Assembly (NCBI GenBank): GCA_040266055.1
Contig: JBDQFC010000003.1
Span: 62,001-126,000 of the forward strand
Length of the DNA stretch: 64,000 nucleotides
Direction of reading: 5' to 3'
Source of the DNA: S36-B12 sp040266055
GTDB lineage: Bacteria; Actinomycetota; Actinomycetes; S36-B12
Each line of letters opens with the position of its first letter. Position 1 is the stretch's first letter. Made by a program: the position numbers and the translations under genes. Below are positions 1 to 8,910 of this stretch, in pieces. The notes beneath the pieces are model-generated. The model did no database searches and had not been told where the DNA came from. It saw nothing but the letters and a program-made list of their open reading frames with translations.

Positions 1-1055
1 AATGCGTGGTGAAGATAGGCCCGGGTGTAGTGCTGGCAGGTGTAGCACGTGCAGTCGGACTCGATGGGCTCAAACGTTCGACGGTTCACACTCGCTGTGA
101 CATTGAAGCGACCGTTGGTGGTGTATACCGCAGCGTTGCGCGCTACTCGTGCGGGTGAAACACAGTCAAAAGTGTCGGCCCCAGCCGCGATGGCGGTGAA
201 GAAGTCGGCAGGCTCACCAATACCCAGGAGATGGCGCGGCTTGTCCTGCGGAAGTTCCTCACACACCCACCGGACGATGTCGGCCATCCGGTCCTTCTCG
301 ATAGCGCCACCGATTCCAAAGCCATCGAACGGTAAACCAGCAATGTCCGATGCCGCCTGACGCCGCAAGTCTTCGTACTGCGCACCCTGGATGACCCCGA
401 ACAGGGCTTGATACGGGCGATTGGCGTTGGCCTCGGTGAGTCGTTGATGCTCGGCTATGCAGCGCTCGGCCCATTCCAAAGTCCGACGCATCGCCAGTTG
501 CTGGTAGTCACGAGAGTTCATCAAGGTGGTGCACTCGTCGAACGCGAAAATGATGTCCGCCCCGAGGGCATGCTGGACCTGCATCGAGATCTCAGCGGTG
601 AAGCGATGTCGCGATCCATCCAGGTGCGAGGTGAAAGTGACGCCGTCGTCGTCGACGTGCGCGAGGCGGTCCTTTCCCGGCGCGACCACATCGTCAACCG
701 TCCGTCCGCTGACATCCATGGCGAGGACCTTCTTGAAACCCACACCGAGAGAGAGCACCTGGAAGCCACCGCTGTCGGTGAAGGTCGGACCAGGCCAGTT
801 CATGAACGCACCCAGACCGCCGGCGGCCTCGACGATGTCAGCGCCAGGCTGCAGGTACAGGTGGTAGGCGTTAGCCAGAACCGCTTGGGCCCCCAGGTCG
901 GTCATGGATTCCGGCAAGACCGTCTTAATCGTCGCCTTAGTGCCAACGGGAATGAAGGCGGGGGTTCGAATCTGTCCGTGTGGCGTGGTGACCACGCCAC
1001 TTCTGCCTAGGCCGTCTTCCATCCGAGCAACGACGTCGAAGCCGAATCCGGTCAC
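1..1055 (-). CDS. tgt: tRNA-guanine transglycosylase (partial, 3' end outside the window)
   Basis: Read on the minus strand from a GTG at 1055, the frame stays open to the window edge, giving 351 codons, so the C-terminus is missing. Family landmarks are visible: an early RSGVVTTPHG / TPAFIPVGT stretch, TDSGGFQ (active-site Asp region), the FDECT motif, an FGVIQG block, and near the edge a Cys-x-Cys-x-x-Cys cluster (CTCYTC) followed by TRAYLHH, which is the zinc site of the family. The enzyme exchanges guanine 34 for a queuine precursor in tRNAs with GUN anticodons. Full-length homologues are about 370-400 residues, so only a short tail is lost. The start is chosen because homology begins at VTGFGF right after the GTG; no in-frame start with a good ribosome site lies upstream. 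Confidence 0.93.
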   Translation of the reverse strand, partial: MTGFGFDVVARMEDGLGRSGVVTTPHGQIRTPAFIPVGTKATIKTVLPESMTDLGAQAVLANAYHLYLQPGADIVEAAGGLGAFMNWPGPTFTDSGGFQVLSLGVGFKKVLAMDVSGRTVDDVVAPGKDRLAHVDDDGVTFTSHLDGSRHRFTAEISMQVQHALGADIIFAFDECTTLMNSRDYQQLAMRRTLEWAERCIAEHQRLTEANANRPYQALFGVIQGAQYEDLRRQAASDIAGLPFDGFGIGGAIEKDRMADIVRWVCEELPQDKPRHLLGIGEPADFFTAIAAGADTFDCVSPARVARNAAVYTTNGRFNVTASVNRRTFEPIESDCTCYTCQHYTRAYLHHA

Positions 1056-1177
1056 GCGCGAACGCTATCGGGCGCATCCCGAGCACTGTCTTTGGTGAAC
1101 ACATGTGATCACTGAGACGCAGGCGAATTCCTGTTACTAGCGTTACAACATTGACGAAGAAATTTTCCGAAAAGCCC

Positions 1178-1207
1178 TTGTGTTGCCTTGCCAAGCGCTG
1201 TTAGAAC
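1178..1207 (+). promoter_or_regulatory. candidate extended -10 promoter of the structured RNA
   Basis: A TTGTGT -35-like hexamer (1178-1183) is followed 18 bases later by TAGAAC (1202-1207), preceded by TG at 1199-1200 as in extended -10 promoters. The predicted start, about 7 bases downstream near 1214, falls exactly in front of the first hairpin of the RNA. Another good -35-like element, TTGACG at 1151-1156, has no matching -10 at normal spacing. Pattern match only. Confidence 0.45.
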
Positions 1208-1213
1208 TATCCC

Positions 1214-1463
1214 AACGCACCGCAAGGTGCGGGTCGGTCCGAAGACCGGCGGCCTACCGGGCAAGACCCGGAAGTCCCCGAGTGCTGGCGGGGACGGTCG
1301 CAAGGAACGGGTCGGGGAAGGACACAAGGTGTCGGCGCTGCGGAAACGCAGAGCGAGCCACGCGGTCTGCACATACCGCGAAGGCCCCGGGCAACCGGGC
1401 GGCGGCGGAAGCCTTCCACAGCAAGGCCCCTCGAACTCATACTTCGAGGGGCCTTGTTCTTTC
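1214..1463 (+). ncRNA. candidate free-standing structured RNA of about 250 nt, class not recognised
   Basis: This stretch between tgt and oleD has no credible ORF but consists of consecutive perfect hairpins: CGCACC-GCAA-GGTGCG (1216-1231), CGGTC-CGAA-GACCG (1235-1248), CCGGG-CAAGA-CCCGG (1257-1271), a 7-bp stem (1274-1295), GACAC-AAG-GTGTC (1321-1333), CTGCG-GAAA-CGCAG (1338-1351), CGCGGT/ACCGCG (1361-1380) and CCCGG-GCAA-CCGGG (1386-1399). It ends in a 13-bp terminator followed by a T-rich tract. Three loops are GNRA tetraloops (GCAA, GAAA, GCAA). A promoter-like element lies just upstream, so it looks like an independent transcript. It is not RNase P RNA (found at 55.3 kb), and I see no tmRNA tag or SRP-type GGAAGCAGCC loop. 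It could be an actinobacterial Ms1/6S-like RNA, but I cannot show that. Confidence 0.6.
1422..1463 (+). terminator. Rho-independent terminator of the structured RNA
   Basis: A 13-bp inverted repeat (AAGGCCCCTCGAA, then its complement TTCGAGGGGCCTT) around a short loop is followed by GTTCTTTCT. It closes the structured RNA and could also act on transcripts arriving from oleD on the other strand. Confidence 0.8.
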
Positions 1464-1508
1464 TAGTAGTGCTGACCCATGTCTACCCTCAGGACCGCCC
1501 CCGTTCGT

Positions 1509-2510
1509 TCAGGCGCGCCGAAGCCATCGGGCCAGACGTTCCATACCTTCATCAAAGGACACTTCTGGGCGCCATTGCAGCGCCTCCCAGGTGGGGCGAG
1601 GGTCGAACCAGTGGGCGGTGGACAGCTGCTCGACCAGGAAGCGTGTCACGAGAGGCTCGCGGCCGGACACCGAGCCCGCCGCCTCCCCCATCGACCCAGC
1701 AATCCACGCCGGCCCGCGTGGAATGGAACGCAAAGTGACGCCGATCCCGGCCGCCTCAACGATCGAGCCGATGACATCTCTCACCGGGCGGGGTTCTGCG
1801 TTGCTCACGACAAACGGGCGGTGCCGCACAAGCCGATCACCGGCGCGCTGCACAGCCCGAGCGATCGCAACTCCGGCATTGTCCACGTAAGTGGTGTCGA
1901 TCAACGCCCTCCCACCGTCGATGAGGAACAACCGTCCAGCCTTCGCACGCTCGACGATGCGTCCGACAAGTTGCGTGTCGCGGGGACCCCACACCAAGTG
2001 CGGTCGGATTGCCACAACCGGTACCGACACGGACGCATCGAGAGCCATCCGCTCGGCTATCGCTTTCGAGCGCGAGTAGTGGCCACGCGCATGATCGGGG
2101 TCGGCCGGTTCCGCGAGCGCGCCGACCAGCGGCTGTCCCACGTGCGCGACCGAAGGTGACGAGACGTATACGAATGCGTGAACCGACTTCAGCATCGCCT
2201 GCTCAAGCAGCAACCGGGTTCCACCGATATTCACCGATTCGAAGTCCGACCACGATCCCTCGATTCCGACCCGAGCAGCCAAATGGACGACAGCATCGAC
2301 GCCAGACATCGCGCGTTGTACGTCCTGAGGCTCCACCACAGACCCGATCACATCACTCACGCGAGGGTGATCGGCCATGCCTGATGGATGGCGCTGCAGG
2401 CAGACGACGTCCCAGCCATCGGCGAGCGCGGCCCGGACCACGGCATTGCCGAGCATCCCGCGCCCACCGGTGACAAGCAGTCGACCAGTTTCCGAAGCAG
2501 CAGTGTTCAC
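1509..2510 (-). CDS. oleD: OleD-like NAD(P)-dependent 2-alkyl-3-ketoacid reductase (SDR / epimerase fold)
   Basis: This 333-residue protein has an N-terminal Rossmann motif (VTGGRGMLGNAVV, about residues 13-25) and the extended-SDR catalytic YSRSK (Tyr-x-x-x-Lys), followed by an NAD-epimerase / 3-beta-HSD-type body. In the Ole pathway, OleD reduces the beta-keto acid made by OleA to a beta-hydroxy acid, the substrate of OleC. The start is the GTG at 2510, which overlaps the TGA of oleBC as GTGA, implying translational coupling. Function is assigned from its place as third gene of an oleA-oleBC-oleD operon; by sequence alone it would only be called an NAD-dependent epimerase/dehydratase. Confidence 0.87.
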   Translation of the reverse strand: MNTAASETGRLLVTGGRGMLGNAVVRAALADGWDVVCLQRHPSGMADHPRVSDVIGSVVEPQDVQRAMSGVDAVVHLAARVGIEGSWSDFESVNIGGTRLLLEQAMLKSVHAFVYVSSPSVAHVGQPLVGALAEPADPDHARGHYSRSKAIAERMALDASVSVPVVAIRPHLVWGPRDTQLVGRIVERAKAGRLFLIDGGRALIDTTYVDNAGVAIARAVQRAGDRLVRHRPFVVSNAEPRPVRDVIGSIVEAAGIGVTLRSIPRGPAWIAGSMGEAAGSVSGREPLVTRFLVEQLSTAHWFDPRPTWEALQWRPEVSFDEGMERLARWLRRA

Positions 2511-5146
2511 TGATACCCCGCGAGAAGTCGAGCCGCATCGCTCGCCAGTTTCGACCTGTCGATTTTGGCCCCGTGTCGAATGTCCACCGGCATCCGATCA
2601 ATCCACAATACGGCGGCGATCTCCGGTAGTTCGGATCGAGCCGCGATGTCACGAACACGTCGAGTGAGGTTGTCGTCGGCGAGTTGGACGTGCGTTTGCT
2701 TGAGAGGAGTCTTTCGAGTCGAGGGCTTCGGCTGGCCGACAACCACCGGCGCACACACCACCGCGAGCACCTGGGTACCGACCGGCCCCACTCCCACGGC
2801 TGCCGCGATCATTCCGTCGAGTTCGGCTTCTATCCGCTGCTCCACCGAAACAGGCCCAACGGGACCAGAGATAGTCGTGATGACGTGGCCGAGCCGCCCT
2901 TCGAGCCACAATCGGCCGCGGTCGTCGAGAAGTCCGATGTCTCCAGATCGGTGCCAACCGCGATTGCGCGAGGCGAAGCGTTCGACGAACGCGCGGGAGT
3001 CGTACCGGTCCTTGGCATGCGGTGCCTTAATCGCGACCTCACCGAGCACGCCGGATTCACTCGTTAGATCGAATGCAGGAACACCGTTCGCATCCAAAGG
3101 TGCGATCGCGATCTCGACATCCGGTAGCGCGGTTCCCACGAGAACTCCGTGCCCTGGGCCTTCGGCAAGCACCTCCGATGCGAGAACGTCCGTCGCCGGC
3201 AACACCTCGGTCATCCCATAGGGAGTGCGGACATCGCACGCAGGCCACAGATCAGTTACATCGAGCAGCAGTCCCGCCGCGATCGGTGCCCCCGCGAGAA
3301 GCAACAACCGAAGAGAACCACCGGCGCCGGCTAATCGTTCGCGAGCTTCACTCCCTAGCGGTGCGCCACCGAGAACCGACCGCAGCGCAGCCGGCGACAT
3401 CCACATGACTGTTCCACCTGCGTGCTCCATAGCTTCGGTAAGTGCCTGTGCGGTGAGCGAACCCGGACGAGAGGCGTCCATCTCGGGAATGACCGAAGAG
3501 ATCCCCAGCAGCGGCCCTAAAACCGCCCACGGTGCGAAGGCTGCAACAAGGACATCTGCGTCAGTGAATCCGTAGTGCGAGACCAACATGTCGCGGGTAG
3601 CAGCGATCCGCGCTCGCGAATACGCCACGGGCTTGGCCGGACCGGTAGCACCGGACGTGAACACGATCGCGGCATCGACGCCGGTGTCACCAGGCTGCTC
3701 TAGATCTACAGCACCCGATGGCTTCAACACGTCCGCAAGGTGGTTTTGCCATACGACCACACCGGGCACACGAAGCAGTCGAACAATCGGCTCTGCGCGA
3801 CGGGCAGCAACCACATGATCGAGCCGGGCACCGCGAAGGGATCGCAGCAGCGACCTCGGTCCGTGGGCCGCATCGATAACCACGATGCTCGCTCCCAAAG
3901 ACCACACGGCGTAGACCACCGCTAGCAGGTCCGCACCCGGTGGGATCAAGACCGCGACCCTGTCTCCAGCACCCACTCCCTGTGCTCGAAGACCGGCCGC
4001 AAGCCGACCGACGCGATCATTGAGCGCCACCCACGTGACATCCCGAAAGGAATGGGAACCTTGAACGTTGGGTTCGCTGATCGCCACATGGTGCGTACCG
4101 GAGGCGGTGGAGCGTCGTCGTAAATTCATCACTAGATCCGCTGATCCACCGTCGACCTTGCCCGATGATTCTCCCGAGGGGAACGTCTCCTTGCGAACAT
4201 CGTTGATCCAGGACCAAATCTCCGCGATCGCGTCAGGCCGGTCCTCCAGAACCAGATGTCCGGCATCGTGAAACTGCTGGACGTCAGCGTCGGGGAGGCG
4301 TCGTCGTAGGTCGTCGAGGTACCTGACCGAAAAGACCGGATCGCGCATCCCCCACACGAGCAAGGTCGGGACAGGGTGGAGCCGGTCCATCTCGGTGGCA
4401 ATTCGATCAAGGGTGATGCGTGAAGGGTGATCGGGCTCGAGCGGAATGTCAGCGACGAAACCCTCAATGCTGGTGCGCTCGGCAGATGTTCGATAGGGCG
4501 CCCGGAATGCTCGAGCCGTAGCCGGGTCAACCTTGGAGATCGTGGTCGTTGCCCGAACAAAACCCTGGGTGCGACGAGTCATCGTCCCTAGCACCCATGG
4601 CAGCCGGGTCGCCGCGATGACTCGAGGCGATGTGCGGTGTTCAGGTTGATGGACCGCGGTATTTGTCAGCACGACGCCGCTGATCGAGTAACTCAGACGT
4701 CGAGAGTCTGGTTCCGCGAGCACACCTTGCACCCAACCAAGGGCCACGGGGCCACCCCAATCGTGGGCAATCACAACTACCGGGCCTTGAACATCTAGAG
4801 CCTGGACGATCTCGCCCAGATCGTCGATGCGTTGCTGGAGACGTCGAATCCCACCGCTGGCGTCCCTGGCTGAAAAGCCCATCCCCACCTGATCGGGAGC
4901 CACCACTCGAACGTTGGCCGGCGCCTGGCGCGCCACCTCCCGCCACAGGTAGGACCACGTCGGGTTGCCGTGCACGCACACAACGGTCAGATCAACAGCT
5001 TGTGAATCCCATTGGGTATCCAAGACATGGACCGCAATGCCCTCGCGCGATCCACTCGACGCCGGGATGGTGACGATCCGAGACCACTGAGGATCGAAAC
5101 CCGGGAGTTCAGGGGGTGTGCGGGCCGGGATCGGCGTGGGCGTCAC
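2507..5146 (-). CDS. oleBC: OleBC fusion: beta-lactone decarboxylase + beta-lactone synthetase
   Basis: About 879 residues in two fused enzymes. Residues 1-315 form an alpha/beta hydrolase of the haloalkane-dehalogenase type: an HGNPTWSYLWR oxyanion segment (60-69), nucleophile Asp129 in AHDWGG, likely Asp269 in WGMRD and His297 in AGHLVLED. This is OleB, which decarboxylates beta-lactones to cis-olefins. Residues 345-879 are an AMP-dependent synthetase: P-loop FTSGATGPAKP near 496-506, TPYGMTEVLP, and an SGDIGLLDDRG hinge. This is OleC, which closes the beta-lactone. Actinobacterial relatives such as Micrococcus carry the same fusion. The frame is open 17 codons further upstream, but the GTG at 5146 overlaps the oleA stop as GTGA, matching the oleBC/oleD junction, so it is preferred (GTG at 5149 is also possible). 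Confidence 0.9.
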   Translation of the reverse strand: MTPTPIPARTPPELPGFDPQWSRIVTIPASSGSREGIAVHVLDTQWDSQAVDLTVVCVHGNPTWSYLWREVARQAPANVRVVAPDQVGMGFSARDASGGIRRLQQRIDDLGEIVQALDVQGPVVVIAHDWGGPVALGWVQGVLAEPDSRRLSYSISGVVLTNTAVHQPEHRTSPRVIAATRLPWVLGTMTRRTQGFVRATTTISKVDPATARAFRAPYRTSAERTSIEGFVADIPLEPDHPSRITLDRIATEMDRLHPVPTLLVWGMRDPVFSVRYLDDLRRRLPDADVQQFHDAGHLVLEDRPDAIAEIWSWINDVRKETFPSGESSGKVDGGSADLVMNLRRRSTASGTHHVAISEPNVQGSHSFRDVTWVALNDRVGRLAAGLRAQGVGAGDRVAVLIPPGADLLAVVYAVWSLGASIVVIDAAHGPRSLLRSLRGARLDHVVAARRAEPIVRLLRVPGVVVWQNHLADVLKPSGAVDLEQPGDTGVDAAIVFTSGATGPAKPVAYSRARIAATRDMLVSHYGFTDADVLVAAFAPWAVLGPLLGISSVIPEMDASRPGSLTAQALTEAMEHAGGTVMWMSPAALRSVLGGAPLGSEARERLAGAGGSLRLLLLAGAPIAAGLLLDVTDLWPACDVRTPYGMTEVLPATDVLASEVLAEGPGHGVLVGTALPDVEIAIAPLDANGVPAFDLTSESGVLGEVAIKAPHAKDRYDSRAFVERFASRNRGWHRSGDIGLLDDRGRLWLEGRLGHVITTISGPVGPVSVEQRIEAELDGMIAAAVGVGPVGTQVLAVVCAPVVVGQPKPSTRKTPLKQTHVQLADDNLTRRVRDIAARSELPEIAAVLWIDRMPVDIRHGAKIDRSKLASDAARLLAGYQ

Positions 5147-6216
5147 CACTCGATGTCGATGACAGCCGAGTTCAGACCCGAGCCGATACCCATGCATGCG
5201 ACGCGATCACCGGCAACAAGCCGCTCGGCATTCATCGCCAACGTGAACGGGACCGACGCCGGGCCAATGTTGCCGCGAGTCGGAAATGTCTGCGGTACTC
5301 GCGCGGGATCGATCTTCAGCGCTCGAGCGATGGCCTCGGTATGCACCTTCGAGACCTGGTGGATGACGTACATCGCCTGATCCGACCAATCGAAGTCCCC
5401 GGCGGCATCGGCCCACGTCAAGACAGCAAGTTCAACTGCGGCTTCTAATAGCGCGCGTGAGTCGGTCTTCATGCCATCAAGGTCACCCAGGCACAGCAGA
5501 TTGTGTTCGGTGGCCGCTCGAGAGACACCGCCCAAGAAGCGGTGACCCTCCGGATGCCGAGAAGCGCGGCCGAGAACCATGGCAGCACCACCAGAACCAA
5601 GGGTAAAGGTGGCGAAGTTTTCCAGGATGTCCTCACGAGTCGCGCCTTGCGCATTCAACCGATCAATTGTCGCTTGCTGTGGCATCCGGCTGCCCTCACC
5701 ATCGACGATCAATGCATAGTCGATCTGACCGCTGTCGATCATGGTCGCGGCCAACTGCATACCGTTCATAAAGCCTAGGCAGGCGTTAGACAGATCGAAA
5801 TTCACACACGATGACGACAAACCCAATTGTCGATGTACGTCCACCGACGCCGAGGGCTCGAGTCGCTCGCGGCAAACCGCCGTGTCAACGAGTAGACCAA
5901 TCGCCTGCGGATCAACGCCCGCCTCAGCGATCGCCTTCGCGCCGGCCATCGCTGCTGCGTCGGCGAACGTGACGTCTTCAGGCCACCAGCGTCGCTCGGA
6001 GATCCCGGCGAGCTGCTCCAGCATGCCTCCGTGCAACCCGGCACTTTTATAGGCCGGGGCGAGCCATTCGTCGATCTGATCGGACGTGATGACTTCAGGG
6101 GCGTCCACCGCCGCAACCGACAAGATTGCCGCATCGCGGAAAGTGAAGACCGAACTTCCGGTCGAGGGGGTGGCAAGAGTGGAAGGATCGCCGACCGAGG
6201 TCACGTTCTGGGTCAC
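5143..6216 (-). CDS. oleA: OleA-like thiolase condensing two long-chain acyl-CoAs
   Basis: A 357-residue thiolase-superfamily protein. Cys146 in SNACLGFMNG is the nucleophile, Glu120 in CRERLEPS corresponds to the OleA glutamate presented across the dimer, and the IHQVSKVHTEA and TRGNIGPAS blocks carry the His and Asn of the fold. OleA joins two acyl-CoAs head to head in a non-decarboxylative Claisen condensation, giving a 2-alkyl-3-ketoacid. The start is GTG 6216 with an AAGGAAGG ribosome site about 10 bases upstream; the nearby ATG is followed at once by TGA. It is the first gene of the ole operon. FabH-like activity is the alternative, but the EPS motif and the neighbours favour OleA. Confidence 0.9.
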   Translation of the reverse strand: MTQNVTSVGDPSTLATPSTGSSVFTFRDAAILSVAAVDAPEVITSDQIDEWLAPAYKSAGLHGGMLEQLAGISERRWWPEDVTFADAAAMAGAKAIAEAGVDPQAIGLLVDTAVCRERLEPSASVDVHRQLGLSSSCVNFDLSNACLGFMNGMQLAATMIDSGQIDYALIVDGEGSRMPQQATIDRLNAQGATREDILENFATFTLGSGGAAMVLGRASRHPEGHRFLGGVSRAATEHNLLCLGDLDGMKTDSRALLEAAVELAVLTWADAAGDFDWSDQAMYVIHQVSKVHTEAIARALKIDPARVPQTFPTRGNIGPASVPFTLAMNAERLVAGDRVACMGIGSGLNSAVIDIEW

Positions 6217-6335
6217 CCGATCACATCCTTCCTTACGACCTCGTTGGGGTGCCTAGCCTGCCATGCACCCACTCAAACCGCTTTCGGGTGGGCCACAACG
6301 GGCCAAGTCGGCGGTCCGTGACGTACCGTCATGGA

Positions 6336-7841
6336 GTGAAACGTCTCACAGCCGCCAGCGCCGCCCTCGGCCTCGTGGTCACCTCCGCCGTCACCACGAC
6401 CCTCGCCAATCCGGCCAATGCGCGTGAAGGAGACCCCACTTTGGCGCGCTTCTACGCCCAGACCGTGCAGTGGGAGCCGTGCTCGGGGCGCAGCGATCGC
6501 ACGCAGTGCGGAACCGTGACGGTTCCCTTGAACTACGACGATCCCAGCGGCCGGACGATTGATTTGGCGCTCTTGCGTGTCCCCGGGACCAAGACAGCTC
6601 AGGCCAGCCTGGTGGTCAATCCCGGAGGCCCCGGGGCCGGCGGTCTGGGATTTGCCGAATACCTCGGCTCGGTGGTGGATGCCGATGTGCGCGCCGTGTA
6701 CGACATCGTGGGCTTCGATCCGCGGGGCGTAGGCGAGTCGGCTCCGGTCGAATGTCTCACCGGCAAACAAACCACTCGTTGGTACCGCACCGACATCACT
6801 CCCAACAACGCAGCCGAACGCCGCACGCTGTTCAACCGAGCCATGAGGATCTCTGACGGGTGCCTCGCCGACGATCCCGTCCTGGCCCGTTCCGTCGGAT
6901 CGGACAACACGGTCAAGGACATGGACGTTATTCGCCGAGCCCTGGGCGATGACACGTTGAACTGGTTCGGTTTCTCCTATGGCACCGAATTGGGAGCCAG
7001 GTACGCCCAGGAATTCCCGACTCGGGTGGGTCGCATGGTCCTCGACGGAGGCGTCAACCCGGCACTCAATGCGATGCAGGTATCCGAGGATCAATCGATC
7101 GGCTTCCAGCGGGCGATGGCCCGATTCGCCACCGACTGCGCGAAGAAGTCCAACTGCGTGGCAAAGACGCAGCGCGGCGTTTTGGCCAACATCAACCAAC
7201 TCCTGCGCTCACTTGACCGCGCGTCCTTACCTACCGATGGGAGTCGACGCCTGGTGCAGTCCGAAGCGATCACCGCCCTGTTCTTCTCGATGTACTCCCC
7301 CGATCTGTGGCCAACCCTGCGATCGGGACTAAAGCAAGCCAAGGGCGGCGATGGCACCACGCTGCAGCTCTTGGCGCAGTTGGCCAATGATCAAACCGGA
7401 CCGAACACCTACGGCAGCAACATCGCCTCGGCTTTCTACGCCATCGGGTGCTGGGACTACCCGAAGACGCCCGGTATCGCCGGACTGGCCAAGGCTGCGA
7501 CCACCTGGTCCAAGGGCGCCCGGGTCCCTGAGATGGCGGAGGCAATGTCCTGGGGGAACGCTCCCTGCAGCACCTGGTTCGGGCATTCAGCTACTGCGCC
7601 GGCACCGGTCACGTCGACCACCGAGGCGCCGATCCTGATCATCGGAACCACCTACGACCCCGCTACCCCTTATGCGTGGTCGCAGGCGTTGTCTACACAA
7701 CTGCCGACGAGTCGCTTGCTCACTCACCGCGGGGACGGCCACACGGTCTACGGAAACACAAACCTGTGCATCGATGACCTCGCCGACACCTACCTGCTCA
7801 CTGGCCAACTTCCCGAACTCAGGACTGTCTGCACGAGTTGA
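6336..7841 (+). CDS. secreted alpha/beta hydrolase, tripeptidyl aminopeptidase (TAP) family
   Basis: From the GTG at 6336 the protein is 501 residues and begins with a clean signal peptide (KR, a hydrophobic AALGLVV stretch, ending ANPANA). The hydrolase fold shows VVNPGGPGAGG (oxyanion region), FDPRGVGES, the nucleophile elbow GFSYGTELG, and a C-terminal TAP-like domain with TTYDPATP (acid) and HRGDGHTVY (His). Members are exported serine peptidases or esterases resembling Streptomyces tripeptidyl aminopeptidase; the substrate is unknown. The frame extends upstream to 6249, but that would bury the signal peptide; a GTG at 6318 is a second possibility. It is divergent from oleA. Confidence 0.85.
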   Translation: MKRLTAASAALGLVVTSAVTTTLANPANAREGDPTLARFYAQTVQWEPCSGRSDRTQCGTVTVPLNYDDPSGRTIDLALLRVPGTKTAQASLVVNPGGPGAGGLGFAEYLGSVVDADVRAVYDIVGFDPRGVGESAPVECLTGKQTTRWYRTDITPNNAAERRTLFNRAMRISDGCLADDPVLARSVGSDNTVKDMDVIRRALGDDTLNWFGFSYGTELGARYAQEFPTRVGRMVLDGGVNPALNAMQVSEDQSIGFQRAMARFATDCAKKSNCVAKTQRGVLANINQLLRSLDRASLPTDGSRRLVQSEAITALFFSMYSPDLWPTLRSGLKQAKGGDGTTLQLLAQLANDQTGPNTYGSNIASAFYAIGCWDYPKTPGIAGLAKAATTWSKGARVPEMAEAMSWGNAPCSTWFGHSATAPAPVTSTTEAPILIIGTTYDPATPYAWSQALSTQLPTSRLLTHRGDGHTVYGNTNLCIDDLADTYLLTGQLPELRTVCTS

Positions 7842-7858
7842 TGGTGAACGCAGGCGGC

Positions 7859-8812
7859 TTAAGCGCTTTCCTCATTGCCGGACTTATCTTCCTTTTCTGA
7901 AAAGCCCTCGAGCCCAGCCAGGAATTCCTCAACCTGAGCGGCGATCTCATCACCGCTGGGCACCTCACCCTGAGGTGCGCTGCTCGGCTTGGTCAGGGCA
8001 CTACGGGCTTCCACCATTTGGTCATACTGCGTCTCCAAAGCGCTGACGACGGCGGCGAACTCTTCATTCCCGGTCAGTTGCTCGGCAACTTCCCCATCGG
8101 CTATGTCTGCCTGGGTTTCCAATCCCACGCTGGTCAAGTTCAGACCCGTGACGTCAGTGAGGCCATTGATCAGCACCATCGCGCATCGCGGGTACTCGAA
8201 CTGCACTAGATAGTGCGGCACCTGGGCTGTAACCCCAATAGAAGACAAACTGCGCTGCCCCAAATGGAATTCCAACATCGCGCCCATGTGGCCGGGCACC
8301 TCGATATCGCCCAAGACTGCACTTCGGCCGGCAGTGAGCGTCGGATCGTTACCGTGCACGGTGATCCCGATGGGACGGGTATGGGGAGCCGGCCACGGGA
8401 TGGCCGACAAGCCAACAGCGTGCGTGAGTTCGAACTCGTCGACAACTAGATCAACGGCGGCAAGGAATCGATTCCACTGGTAATCCGGCTCGGGACCCTC
8501 TAGTAGGAAGAAGTCGCGTCCGTCGGCGTCGGTGACCCTGCTCAGCGTGAGTCGCGGTGTGTCGGCGGAGGAGAAGTGGTCGGAAGAAAAGGTCATGCGC
8601 GGTCGACGGGCGCGGTAGTCGATCAACTCATCGGCGTCGAAAGTAGCGATGAGTTCAGTCGGGCACGTCTCGCGGATATGAGCGGCCACCTGCCGAACGC
8701 CACCCCCAGCATCCACGAAACCCTGAAACGCGTGGACGAGCGTGGGCACGCGGGGTCGGGAGATGGTGCTGGGATCTTGTTGGAACGTCAGCAACTTCTT
8801 GGGCGATCGCAT
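7859..8812 (-). CDS. PAC2 (proteasome assembly chaperone 2) family protein
   Basis: 317 residues from the ATG at 8812, which has a strong AGGAGGAG ribosome site; the longer frame to 8896 has none. Segments HAFQGFVDAGGGVRQVAAHI, LIDYRARRP, LLEGPEPDYQW and VGLSAIPWPAPHTRP are typical of the PAC2 family found in actinobacteria and archaea. The C-terminal 60 residues are acidic and rich in Ala, Glu and Ser. The family is named for a eukaryotic 20S proteasome chaperone. The bacterial role is not established; actinobacteria often have a proteasome, but no proteasome gene lies in this window. It is convergent with the hydrolase gene. Confidence 0.8.
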   Translation of the reverse strand: MRSPKKLLTFQQDPSTISRPRVPTLVHAFQGFVDAGGGVRQVAAHIRETCPTELIATFDADELIDYRARRPRMTFSSDHFSSADTPRLTLSRVTDADGRDFFLLEGPEPDYQWNRFLAAVDLVVDEFELTHAVGLSAIPWPAPHTRPIGITVHGNDPTLTAGRSAVLGDIEVPGHMGAMLEFHLGQRSLSSIGVTAQVPHYLVQFEYPRCAMVLINGLTDVTGLNLTSVGLETQADIADGEVAEQLTGNEEFAAVVSALETQYDQMVEARSALTKPSSAPQGEVPSGDEIAAQVEEFLAGLEGFSEKEDKSGNEESA

Positions 8813-8910
8813 ATCTCCTCCTGAGAACAGGCTACGTGGAGATGCGCTCTGACGCGATCGGACATCCACAGCGTTCGCATAGCGCGAACGACACAACGTG
8901 CAGGATGTGG

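Noticed and set aside
408..1010. A 200-codon plus-strand frame over the 5' part of the window
   Set aside because: It is antisense to tgt, whose zinc and active-site motifs are unambiguous; no ribosome site or homology.
1180..2159. Long plus-strand frames crossing the structured RNA and oleD
   Set aside because: They read Arg/Pro-rich shadow sequence, lack conserved motifs, and run through a terminator hairpin.
6273..7199. A 308-codon minus-strand frame
   Set aside because: Antisense to the secreted hydrolase gene, which has a signal peptide and an intact catalytic triad.
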